Positions 15,301 through 23,415 of a DNA stretch of 23,757 bases are shown one piece after another. Each line of letters starts with the position of its first letter. The first letter of the stretch is position 1. The notes under the pieces were generated by a model. It was not told the DNA's origin. It ran no database searches and worked only from the letters and a program-made list of their open reading frames with translations. The translations under genes were made by a program, and so were the position numbers. Source of the stretch: JASGDB01 sp049841315 (GTDB lineage Bacteria; Bacteroidota; Bacteroidia; Flavobacteriales; Weeksellaceae); contig JASGDB010000111.1 in NCBI GenBank assembly GCA_049841315.1, positions 1-23,757 of the forward strand, written 5' to 3'.

Positions 15301-16431
15301 TTACTGAGGGGTGATAGTGTAAATTCCGGCTTTCAGGTTAACAGTAATTTTGTAGGTGCTTCCGCCTCCTGCAAACTTGATGTTTCCGTTATCACCTTTG
15401 GGTCCTAAGAATCCTGTATTACCATTTGCGGAAAGATTTCCCCAGTCTAAAGCTCCCCATGATTTCTGACCTAAGAATTTGAATTCTGCGTCATCAGGGA
15501 GAGTGGTGGCATATTCGTACACACCGTTTCCTAATGCTGTCATTACAAGCGGATTTGTTTCGCTCCAGCTGTTGATGCTTCCCACGAGATAAAGTTCAGG
15601 GTAATCGAACTCTGTTATCGGTGATGGTTCTACAGCAAGTGTTTTTCCTGAGGCATTAATCGTAATCTTATTAATTCCGGTGGTTCCTGTAAACGTCATA
15701 TTTTCATTGTCTCCAAGTGAAATATTATCAGTCCAATCCGTAAAATATCTGTAACTTTCATTTGTACCAGAGTCATTAATACTGTAATTAAGCGGATTCC
15801 AATCCTGCTGACCTAAGAATCTGAAGTTTTTACCGCTTTCAAGATAAGTGTAAATAACTGATACAGGGTCTGTATTACCTGTTCTATAGAGTAATTGTGC
15901 ACTGCCTGAGTTCCAGCCTACATAAGATGCTTCTCCCACGAGATAAAAATCTGGAAAAGTAAGTACGTAAGGTGTAACAGCGATGGAGGTAACATTGGAT
16001 TTTGCAATCATATTCATAGAATCGGTAGTTCCTAAGAACGCTACAACACGAATATACATAGGAGAAGATACATTGGGTTCAAGACCTAAGTCGCCTGCAA
16101 GATTATTTATCTGCAGTGTTGAGAAAACCGCTGCTCTTTCTGAAGCTCCCACCACGGTCATTTCCTTGGATGTGGAAAAGTTTTCGTCTGCGGATGCTTC
16201 TACTAAGTAATTAATTTCTACAGGAACGCTGTATTCAGCGGCTTCCCATGTTACTGTAAGTACCGGATTATCGGGGAAATTGCTATCCAAAAAAAGCGAT
16301 TCCGCTGAAAGATCCATCAAAATCGGTTCTGCCTGGTTCTCAATAGTTACAATATCTCTGTCTTCGCAGGACGAAAGCCCAAGGACAACTAAAATTGCTA
16401 TTAAGAATCTGCTAAAAATATTATTTTTCAT
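15301..16431 (-). CDS. SusE-like surface starch-binding lipoprotein (one Ig-like plus two binding domains)
   Basis: The protein has 376 residues with lipobox LSSC (C22) followed by EDRD, an acidic export-like signal. One SusE Ig-like domain covers about 35-155. Two binding domains start FYLVGEASYVGW (162-173) and LYLVGSINSW (280-289). W173, W211, W289, W325 and W330 are candidate sugar-contacting residues, and FRFLGQQDW and FKFLGQKSW are matching strands in the two domains, showing internal duplication. It is a shorter relative of the downstream lipoprotein, with one Ig-like spacer instead of two, so the pair may place binding sites at different distances from the membrane. It follows susD by 24 bases. 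Confidence 0.88.
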   Translation of the reverse strand: MKNNIFSRFLIAILVVLGLSSCEDRDIVTIENQAEPILMDLSAESLFLDSNFPDNPVLTVTWEAAEYSVPVEINYLVEASADENFSTSKEMTVVGASERAAVFSTLQINNLAGDLGLEPNVSSPMYIRVVAFLGTTDSMNMIAKSNVTSIAVTPYVLTFPDFYLVGEASYVGWNSGSAQLLYRTGNTDPVSVIYTYLESGKNFRFLGQQDWNPLNYSINDSGTNESYRYFTDWTDNISLGDNENMTFTGTTGINKITINASGKTLAVEPSPITEFDYPELYLVGSINSWSETNPLVMTALGNGVYEYATTLPDDAEFKFLGQKSWGALDWGNLSANGNTGFLGPKGDNGNIKFAGGGSTYKITVNLKAGIYTITPQ

Positions 16432-16455
16432 TTTAATTCAAATATTGGGTTATAA

Positions 16456-18024
16456 TTAATATCCGGGATTCTGTACAAGATTAGGGTTTACCGCTAAATC
16501 ATTATTCGGAATCGGGAACAGGTTTCTGTATTCCGCTACTCCGATACCATCTTTTACATTTCCTTTCCAAGGCCAAACATAAGTAGAGCTTGTAAATTTA
16601 CCGAAGCGGATAAGGTCGCTTCTTCTGGTCATTTCCCAAGACAATTCTCTTGATCTTTCATCAAGGATGAAATCCAAAGTCAAACTAACAGAAGAAACTG
16701 TTGAAGCACCTGCTCTTTGTCTGATTTGGTTCACATAAGCAACTGCAGTGGTCATACTACCGCCTCCGCCTCTTAATACGGCTTCGGCATACATCAGATA
16801 AATATCTGCAAGCCTGTAAACCGGCAGGTCGGTTTCCACCCAGTTATCATGGACGCCTGCTTCACCTGTGCTTTTTACGTTTTTGAATTTGATAAAAGCA
16901 TAGCCGTCATTAAAGTTGGATAAATCGTTGATTTCCAAAGTCTGCCCATCTGTATGGAATCTTCCTCTTACATCATTGGACTCAAATCTCTGTACAAAAG
17001 TTTTGGTTACTCTGAGGCCACCCCAGCCTCCGTTTACTCCAAAATCAGCCGGATTCATAGAACCTCCGATAGATGCATGTACCAAATAAGTTGTTCCGCC
17101 ATTGGTCTGGGTATGCTGACCGTCGTAAACAATAGAGAAAATATTTTCCGGATTGCTGACGTTGTTATCCGCAAGGAACAAGTTCGCATAAGTAGGGTTG
17201 AGTGAATATCCGGAATTGATTACTTTTTCGGTATACGTGATTACATCTGCATAACGGTCTGTACCATTGTATACTTTAGCATTCAGATACAATCTTGCCA
17301 GCAGCGACCATGCAGCAGCCTGGTCTGCTCTTCCGTAAAGGTTGGCTTTTGGAGCTTTCATTTCATTTGCAGCTTCCAGGAGTTGAGTTTCTACGTAATT
17401 AAACAGGTCAGCTCTTGAAATCTGCTGAGGCACTGTTCCTAAAGTAGTTTCGTCCACGAAAGGCACATTTCCGTACATGTCTAACAAATGATAATAGGCT
17501 TGTGCTCTCAGGAATTTTGCTTCTGCACGCATTGCTTTGGCTTCTTCCAGATTAGCTCCTGAAATTCCGTTGGAAGAGAGTTTTTCGTCTGTAGTATTTT
17601 TAATAAATTCGTTACAGAAAGCCACTTCGGCATACAATCTGAAATACATTGCGTTGTTAAATTCATTGGCAGGAGTCCATATCATTTTATGAAATTCATG
17701 CAGTGAACCGTCATTCCAGCCAATAACTGCTTCATCGGTTGTGATAACATTCAATGTATACAGTAAACGCATATAGTTGGAAAAACCGCCGTCAATATCC
17801 GCAATATCTCCGCTTCCGTCTCCGCTGCTTTGTCCTCCTACTGCAAGACCTCCGTATAATTTAGCCAAAAGACTGTTGTAATTGGCAAAATCTTTATAAA
17901 TACTTGCGGAAGTTACCTCAGTAATCGGTTCCTGCTTCAAATCGTCTACACAGGAAGTCATTGATAATGAAATCCCTAAAACGACTGCCGCTATTTTGGT
18001 TTTATATCTTCTGAAATTTTTCAT
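16456..18024 (-). CDS. susD: SusD-like outer-membrane starch-binding lipoprotein (RagB/SusD family)
   Basis: The 522-residue protein has lipobox MTSC (C25) followed by VDD, and is predicted to be a surface lipoprotein that forms the lid on SusC. The N-terminal helical part includes AKFLRAQAYYHLLDMYGNVPFV, a SusD-like region with TPR helices (excerpted below 20 by its core FLRAQAYYHLLDMYGNVP). The C-terminal RagB/SusD signature is clear: RRSDLIRFGKF, then YRNLFPIP, and the ending NPNLVQNPGY. It is eleven bases downstream of susC, the tight spacing expected of an obligate pair. Ligand preference cannot be read from SusD itself; starch is inferred from the GH13 and GH97 genes and the SusE/F-like lipoproteins. 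Confidence 0.95.
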   Translation of the reverse strand: MKNFRRYKTKIAAVVLGISLSMTSCVDDLKQEPITEVTSASIYKDFANYNSLLAKLYGGLAVGGQSSGDGSGDIADIDGGFSNYMRLLYTLNVITTDEAVIGWNDGSLHEFHKMIWTPANEFNNAMYFRLYAEVAFCNEFIKNTTDEKLSSNGISGANLEEAKAMRAEAKFLRAQAYYHLLDMYGNVPFVDETTLGTVPQQISRADLFNYVETQLLEAANEMKAPKANLYGRADQAAAWSLLARLYLNAKVYNGTDRYADVITYTEKVINSGYSLNPTYANLFLADNNVSNPENIFSIVYDGQHTQTNGGTTYLVHASIGGSMNPADFGVNGGWGGLRVTKTFVQRFESNDVRGRFHTDGQTLEINDLSNFNDGYAFIKFKNVKSTGEAGVHDNWVETDLPVYRLADIYLMYAEAVLRGGGGSMTTAVAYVNQIRQRAGASTVSSVSLTLDFILDERSRELSWEMTRRSDLIRFGKFTSSTYVWPWKGNVKDGIGVAEYRNLFPIPNNDLAVNPNLVQNPGY

Positions 18025-18035
18025 TTTTCTTTTAA

Positions 18036-20786
18036 TTAAAATTGTAAATTAAGTCCTAATGAATACACTTTTGGTCTTTGGTAGAAGCCATTGTCGATGT
18101 TTCCGAAAATTTCCGGGTCAACACCTGTATAATCGGTAATTACGAAAACATTCTGTGCCATACCATATACTCTGAGTCTGCTTCCTGTATTGAAAACATC
18201 CCCGAAGTCATATCCAAGAGTCAGGTTATCCATTCTGATAAACGATGCGTCTTCCACAAAAATATCGCTCCAATACTGTGCATTTTTGAAACCGTACGCT
18301 GCCGTCTGGGTAGAAAGATTCATCAGGTAGTCGTTGGTTGCAATACTTTGTACGTTGGATTGAGAGGCGAAGTTGTTGTACACATAGTTACCCAGCACTG
18401 CTCTGAGAGCGGTTGAAAAATCCCATTTTTTGTACTGGAATTTGGTAGAGAACCCGAAAGTAGCATCCGGTGTGGTGGATTTGTAAAGATACTTGTCTTC
18501 TTTGCTCACTTTGCCGTCTCCGTTGCGGTCTACATATACGCCGTCCAAAGGTTTACCATTGGCATCATATACCTGCTGGTATACATAGAAAGCATAAGGA
18601 GTATATCCCACCATGTGAGCCTGAATCGTATTACCGACACCTCCGGAAATACCTCCCGTTTCTATCATATAACCAGATTCCACTTCATTAAAGTGAGTTA
18701 TTACAGGATTGTAATGGGCTACGTTAAAGCTGAAATCCCATGTAAAATCAGGGGTTTTAACAGGCGTAACGTTAATTAAGAATTCGATACCGTCAGTTTC
18801 AAGCTCTCCAACGTTTTTATAGTTTTTGTTGCTGAACTCTCCTGCCGGAACTCCTACATAAGCCTGCAGATTACTTGTAAATTTCTTAAACCAGTCTACT
18901 GAACCTGTAATTCTGTTTTTCCAGAATCCGAAATCCAATCCGGCATTCACGGTTTCTGTAGTTTCCCATGTCAGGTTCGGATTATACTGATTTGGGCGAA
19001 GCATGTCGTAAAACTCATCTCCGAAACCATACTGTGCTCCTGTTCCGGAAACACTATATGCCGGGAAAGAGTTGTACCATCCTCCGATTTCCTGCTGTCC
19101 TGTCTGCCCCCATCCTGCTCTCATTTTCAAATCAGAGAATACTTTTGAATCTTTCAGGAAATTTTCCTGTTTGATTTTCCATGCTCCTGATGCTGCTGCA
19201 AATGTTCCCCACATATTGCCTAATTCATCCGTACCATTATAAAATCTTGAAGAAGCATCTCTTCTCACAGACCCGGTAAGGACATATTTATTAGCAATCG
19301 TGAAAATAGCTCTTCCGTAGAAACTCATCAATACCAGATTTCCTTCTTTGTCACGCCCTACACCTACTTCATCATAAGAAGAATCCCCGTGATAGGTTTT
19401 TGTCCAAGGAGTTTTATAGTTAAATTTTTGATAAGAATGCCCTGCCATTAAATCCAATTTGGTATTAATGGCATCAACAGTTTTCACATAATTCAAATAG
19501 GTTTCAAATAACTGATTGGTTTTTTCTTCACTATAATCTCTTCTTGAGCCTAAAGTGTTATATGTTCCTCTGTATCCCGGATATTCAGTAATCGCACCTG
19601 TACCTTTCTGGTAATCATACCCTAAGTTCACATTCCAGTGAAGGTCCGGAAGGAAATGAAGTTTATAGTCCGTCTGCAAATTAGCAATTCCGCGGAATAC
19701 CGTAGAAACATCTCTCCTTTGCTTCAATGCAGCCACAGGGTTCACGTTTGCGTTTGAATTCAGTGTTCCTGTCGGAAGCCACCATTCAAAATAATTGCCA
19801 ACCTTATCTCCGTTTGCACTGTAATCATACACAGACTGTGTGGGGTCGAAGAACTGTGCATCTCTGATTATCCCTGCATTAAATCTGTTTTCCGTCATGG
19901 AGCCTTTCAGGTTAGCCGTTACGGATAGATGTTTGTCAAAGAATTTAGGCGTTAAGTTCAAACCTACGGAAGTCCTTCTGAATTCGTTGGTTTTCACGAT
20001 ACCGTTCTGTTCATTATATCCTAATGAAAGTCGGTAAGGCAGTTTTTTGATTCCTCCGGAAATAGAAACATTATTATCCGTTCCCCATGCTTCCTGATAA
20101 ATCAAATCCTGCCAGTTGGTATTGGATGTTCCCAGCATATCAATATATTTCTGCAGTGGAGCATTATTTATTACATACTCTCTGAATTCGTCTGCAGATA
20201 AAACATCCGTATTTCCCATTTTTTTTGAGACGGACGCTACCGTAGAGAAATTCACTTTCATTTTTCCGGCAGAACCTTTTTTGGTAGTAATCAAAATTAC
20301 CCCGTTGGAGGCCCTGTTACCGTAGATAGCGGCGGCAGAAGCATCTTTCAGAATGTCAAAAGACTCAATATCATTCGGGTTAATCAAAGCCAGGGCGTTT
20401 GATGCTCCGGCAATTCCTCCCGGATCCATAGGGATTCCGTCCACTACAATCAATGGGTCATTACTCGCCGTCAAGGAAGCACCACCACGGATTCTGATGG
20501 TAGAACCTGCCCCCGGATTACCTCCGTTACCAGTAACCGTAACACCGGGTGCTTTACCCTGAATCAACTGGTCAGGTGATGTAGAGCCTCCGTTGAAATC
20601 CTTTGAAGTAATCGAAGCAATAGAACCTGTAAGGTCTTCTTTCTTCTGCTTTCCATACCCAATCAAAACAACTTCTTCTATTTTCTCTTCTTTCTGAGGA
20701 ATAGTGTCCGTTGTCTGTGCATGCATCATTGCTCCCGCCAAAAGGAATGCCGGAGCAATTTTCAAAGCTGTAACATAGTTTCTCAC
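18036..20786 (-). CDS. susC: SusC-like TonB-dependent outer-membrane oligosaccharide importer, short N-terminus
   Basis: The protein has 916 residues and starts at a GTG (20784-20786). No in-frame ATG lies between it and an upstream in-frame TGA, and the GTG gives a good signal peptide cut after MHA (23). The mature protein reaches the TonB-box region EEVVLIGYGK (37-46) after only about 13 residues, then the plug domain (about 48-170) with IRIRGGASL, PLIVVDGIP and DASAAAIYG. The rest is the 22-strand barrel, ending in YSLGLNLQF with the C-terminal phenylalanine of outer-membrane proteins. The carboxypeptidase-regulatory-like domain of about 80 residues found in most SusC proteins is missing. 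It is first in the minus-strand locus, followed by susD after 11 bases. It should import malto-oligosaccharides using TonB energy. Confidence 0.95.
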   Translation of the reverse strand: MRNYVTALKIAPAFLLAGAMMHAQTTDTIPQKEEKIEEVVLIGYGKQKKEDLTGSIASITSKDFNGGSTSPDQLIQGKAPGVTVTGNGGNPGAGSTIRIRGGASLTASNDPLIVVDGIPMDPGGIAGASNALALINPNDIESFDILKDASAAAIYGNRASNGVILITTKKGSAGKMKVNFSTVASVSKKMGNTDVLSADEFREYVINNAPLQKYIDMLGTSNTNWQDLIYQEAWGTDNNVSISGGIKKLPYRLSLGYNEQNGIVKTNEFRRTSVGLNLTPKFFDKHLSVTANLKGSMTENRFNAGIIRDAQFFDPTQSVYDYSANGDKVGNYFEWWLPTGTLNSNANVNPVAALKQRRDVSTVFRGIANLQTDYKLHFLPDLHWNVNLGYDYQKGTGAITEYPGYRGTYNTLGSRRDYSEEKTNQLFETYLNYVKTVDAINTKLDLMAGHSYQKFNYKTPWTKTYHGDSSYDEVGVGRDKEGNLVLMSFYGRAIFTIANKYVLTGSVRRDASSRFYNGTDELGNMWGTFAAASGAWKIKQENFLKDSKVFSDLKMRAGWGQTGQQEIGGWYNSFPAYSVSGTGAQYGFGDEFYDMLRPNQYNPNLTWETTETVNAGLDFGFWKNRITGSVDWFKKFTSNLQAYVGVPAGEFSNKNYKNVGELETDGIEFLINVTPVKTPDFTWDFSFNVAHYNPVITHFNEVESGYMIETGGISGGVGNTIQAHMVGYTPYAFYVYQQVYDANGKPLDGVYVDRNGDGKVSKEDKYLYKSTTPDATFGFSTKFQYKKWDFSTALRAVLGNYVYNNFASQSNVQSIATNDYLMNLSTQTAAYGFKNAQYWSDIFVEDASFIRMDNLTLGYDFGDVFNTGSRLRVYGMAQNVFVITDYTGVDPEIFGNIDNGFYQRPKVYSLGLNLQF

Positions 20787-21169
20787 AAAATAAAATTTAA
20801 GGATTAATATTCATTTTTATTTTTTCACTGCTTTTTTTGTTTATAAAAATCAGCGATGTAATTTAAGCTATTTTAACAATATGTTAAGCATTTTTTAATT
20901 TTAAGGCTGTTTTTTTATGTATTTTCTTATCTTTTAATGAGACAATAACCACATAATTCAATGAAATTCAAATATTTAAACAAACAATAAGGATTTGGCA
21001 TTTTTTTTAGAGAAAAAGCTATTTTTCAAACGATTGTTTAACAATTTTAACGCTTATTTCTCATTGAAGTTCCCCAAAAACTAAATCGGCAATTCAAAAA
21101 GCCTTCTTTTCAATAAAAAATAAAAATTGGTTTTTCTATGAAGACATCTGAATTTCCGGCTCTAACATA

Positions 21170-21216
21170 CCGTCAATCCCGATTCTCGGGATTGCCAGCC
21201 TCTGGAAGAGGGGAAT
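21170..21216. repeat. Two-hairpin palindromic element (CCGTC-hairpin-CCA-hairpin family), copy 2
   Basis: CCGTC (21170-21174) is followed by AATCCCGA/TCGGGATT (21175-21182/21186-21193), the linker GCCA, and CCTCT/AGAGG (21199-21203/21207-21211), then GGAAT. It shares framework, linker and AGGGGAAT-type end with 11563-11608, while the first stem has a wholly different but still perfectly paired sequence. Confidence 0.75.
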
Positions 21217-21291
21217 GATAGGTTATTTACCTCGAACCACGTATCTCGTATCTCGAATCATTTGCCTCTTTTTCCTTGGCTCTTAAAACCG

Positions 21292-21299
21292 TATATTTG
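21292..21299 (+). promoter_or_regulatory. -7 box of metG
   Basis: TATATTTG is an exact TAnnTTTG match 17 bases before the ATG, implying a very short leader. TTG triplets upstream (21262 and 21276) are not at the usual spacing, so the -33 element is uncertain. Confidence 0.6.
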
Positions 21300-21316
21300 C
21301 ATAAATTTTACAATCA

Positions 21317-23350
21317 ATGTCAGAGAGAAAAATGATTACGGCAGCTTTGCCTTACGCAAACGGTCCGGTTCATATAGGGCATTTGGCGGGTGTTTACGTT
21401 CCTGCCGATGTGTATGCAAGATTTCAGAGAAGACTGGGAAAAGATGTCGCTTTCATCTGCGGTTCCGATGAACACGGGATTCCGATTACGATTCGGGCGA
21501 AAAAAGAAGTCGTAACTCCGCAGGATATCGTCGATAAATACCATACGATTATCAAAAAATCTTTTGAAGATTTGGGAATTTCCTTTGATGAATATTCCCG
21601 CACCACTTCGCCGAAACATTACGAAGTCAGTCAGGATTTTTTCAACACCTTATATAATAAAGGAAAATTTCAGGAAGAAGTTTCCGAACAATATTACGAT
21701 GAACAGGCAGGAGAATTTCTCGCAGATCGCTACATTGTGGGAACTTGCCCGAATTGCGGAAACGACGGTGCTTACGGCGACCAATGCGAAAAGTGCGGTT
21801 CTACCCTTTCTCCGTCGGAACTCATCAATCCGAAATCGGCTTTAAGCGGAAATGTTCCCGTTCTGAAACCGACCAAAAACTGGTATCTTCCATTAAATGA
21901 ATACGAAAATTTCCTGAACGAATGGATTATCGAAGGGCATAAAAACGATTGGAAACCCAATGTTTACGGACAGGTAAAATCGTGGCTGAACGACGGTCTG
22001 AAACCTCGTGCAATGACCAGAGATTTGAACTGGGGCGTTCCCGTTCCGCTTCCTGATGCAGAGGGAAAAGTGCTTTACGTTTGGTTCGATGCTCCTATTG
22101 GTTACATTTCGTTTACGCAGGAATGGGCGGAGAAAAACGGAAAAAACTGGAAAGATTACTGGCAGAATGAAAACTCGGAGTTGATTCACTTCATCGGGAA
22201 AGACAATATCGTGTTCCACTGTATTATTTTTCCTGCAATGATGAAGGCTCACGGCGATTATGTGATGCCGAAAAACGTTCCCGCTTTTGAATTTTTAAAT
22301 CTGGAAAACGATAAAATTTCCACTTCGAGAAACTGGGCAGTTTGGGCTCACGAATATGTTCAGGATTTCCCGAATCAGCAAGACGTTCTGCGTTACGCAC
22401 TGCTTTCTTCCGCTCCGGAAACCAAAGACAATAATTTTACCTGGAAAGATTTTCAGACTAAAAATAATTCGGAATTAGTAGGAATTTTCGGGAATTTCAT
22501 CAACAGAGTAGCGGTTTTAATTCATAAATATTACGACGGAATTGTTCCGCAGGGAAACACCAATGCCGATGAACTCAATGAAATTTCAAAATCCGCTAAG
22601 GAAATCAACGAATTTTTAGAAAAATTTGAATTCAGAAATGCACTTTCCGCACTGATGAATCTGGCGAGATTCGGTAACCAGTATCTTCAAACGGAAGAAC
22701 CTTGGAAAACGATTAAAGACCAACCGGAAAAAGCCGGAAATTCCCTTTTTGTGGGAGCACAAATTGCCGTTGCTTTGGCTCAACTCTGTGAACCGTTTAT
22801 GCCTTTCAGTTCTGAAAAATTATTGAAAATGTTCAATGCCGAACAAATGAAATGGAGCGATGTGGAAACGAAAAAAGTGCTGATTGAAAACGGACACCGC
22901 ATTAATGAAGCCTCTCTCCTTTTCTCAAAAATTGAAGATGATGTGATTGATGCTCAAATCCAAAAATTAGAAACGACCAAACAAAACAACAATAAAACCA
23001 ATCCTAACGCCAACCCGATGAAAGAACAGATTACTTTCGATGATTTTGCGAAAATCGACCTTAGAACCGCCACGATTTTAGAAGCGGAAAAAGTGGAAAA
23101 TGCCGATAAATTATTAAAATTCAAAGTCGATACCGGAGTTGATGTAAGAACGGTGGTTTCCGGCGTTGCGGAAAGTTTTTCACCCGAAGAACTTATCGGA
23201 AAGCAGGTAATGATTTTATTAAATCTTGCTCCCCGAAAAATCAGAGGAATTGAATCTCAGGGAATGTTTTTATTAACGACCAAACCGGACGGAAAATTAT
23301 CGTTTGTAACGCCTGATGAAACGGTGGAAAACGGAATTGAAATCGGGTAG
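21317..23350 (+). CDS. metG: Methionyl-tRNA synthetase with C-terminal tRNA-binding domain
   Basis: This 677-residue class I synthetase charges tRNA-Met in the cytoplasm. The HIGH motif is at 19-22. The zinc knuckle has four cysteines (C144, C147, C157, C160). The second ATP motif reads KISTS (333-337) in place of KMSKS, a variant common in this enzyme. The anticodon-binding helical domain follows (about 380-540). A hydrophilic Asn/Lys-rich linker leads to an EMAP/Trbp111-type tRNA-binding domain (about residue 573 to the end) with IDLRTATILEAEKVENADKL, which usually also mediates dimerisation. It is a single-gene unit with its own -7 box and a hairpin downstream, and is unrelated to the neighbouring glucan locus. 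Confidence 0.98.
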   Translation: MSERKMITAALPYANGPVHIGHLAGVYVPADVYARFQRRLGKDVAFICGSDEHGIPITIRAKKEVVTPQDIVDKYHTIIKKSFEDLGISFDEYSRTTSPKHYEVSQDFFNTLYNKGKFQEEVSEQYYDEQAGEFLADRYIVGTCPNCGNDGAYGDQCEKCGSTLSPSELINPKSALSGNVPVLKPTKNWYLPLNEYENFLNEWIIEGHKNDWKPNVYGQVKSWLNDGLKPRAMTRDLNWGVPVPLPDAEGKVLYVWFDAPIGYISFTQEWAEKNGKNWKDYWQNENSELIHFIGKDNIVFHCIIFPAMMKAHGDYVMPKNVPAFEFLNLENDKISTSRNWAVWAHEYVQDFPNQQDVLRYALLSSAPETKDNNFTWKDFQTKNNSELVGIFGNFINRVAVLIHKYYDGIVPQGNTNADELNEISKSAKEINEFLEKFEFRNALSALMNLARFGNQYLQTEEPWKTIKDQPEKAGNSLFVGAQIAVALAQLCEPFMPFSSEKLLKMFNAEQMKWSDVETKKVLIENGHRINEASLLFSKIEDDVIDAQIQKLETTKQNNNKTNPNANPMKEQITFDDFAKIDLRTATILEAEKVENADKLLKFKVDTGVDVRTVVSGVAESFSPEELIGKQVMILLNLAPRKIRGIESQGMFLLTTKPDGKLSFVTPDETVENGIEIG

Positions 23351-23367
23351 AATACTATTTATTTTTA

Positions 23368-23410
23368 GAGCCTGTGATAAATTTTATTGCTAAAAACTTA
23401 TCATAGGCCC
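23368..23410. terminator. Bidirectional hairpin between metG and a convergent gene
   Basis: GCCTGTGATAA (23370-23380) pairs with TTATCATAGGC (23398-23408) with a single G-T wobble, and A/T-rich bases flank the loop. It lies between two convergent stop codons and probably terminates both transcripts, although the T-runs are short. Confidence 0.6.
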
Positions 23411-23415
23411 TTAAA

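Larger units (their letters stand above)
20787..21316. other. 530-base regulatory gap between divergent susC and metG
   Basis: No gene is seen here. The susC-proximal half is very AT-rich and contains two short palindromes, TTAACAATATGTTAA (20873-20887) and ATTGTTTAACAAT (21033-21045), which share the core TTTAACAAT and could be operator sites for the locus. I find no exact TAnnTTTG for susC. The metG-proximal part holds a two-hairpin element (21170-21216), a small tandem of GTATCTC (21241-21254) and the metG -7 box. An ATG with a five-codon frame overlaps the susC leader (20814 down to 20797) and is probably not meaningful. Confidence 0.5.

Noticed and set aside
22310..22330. KISTS instead of KMSKS in MetRS as a loss of function
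   Set aside because: Variants at this motif are usual in methionyl-tRNA synthetases, and all other catalytic and zinc motifs are intact.
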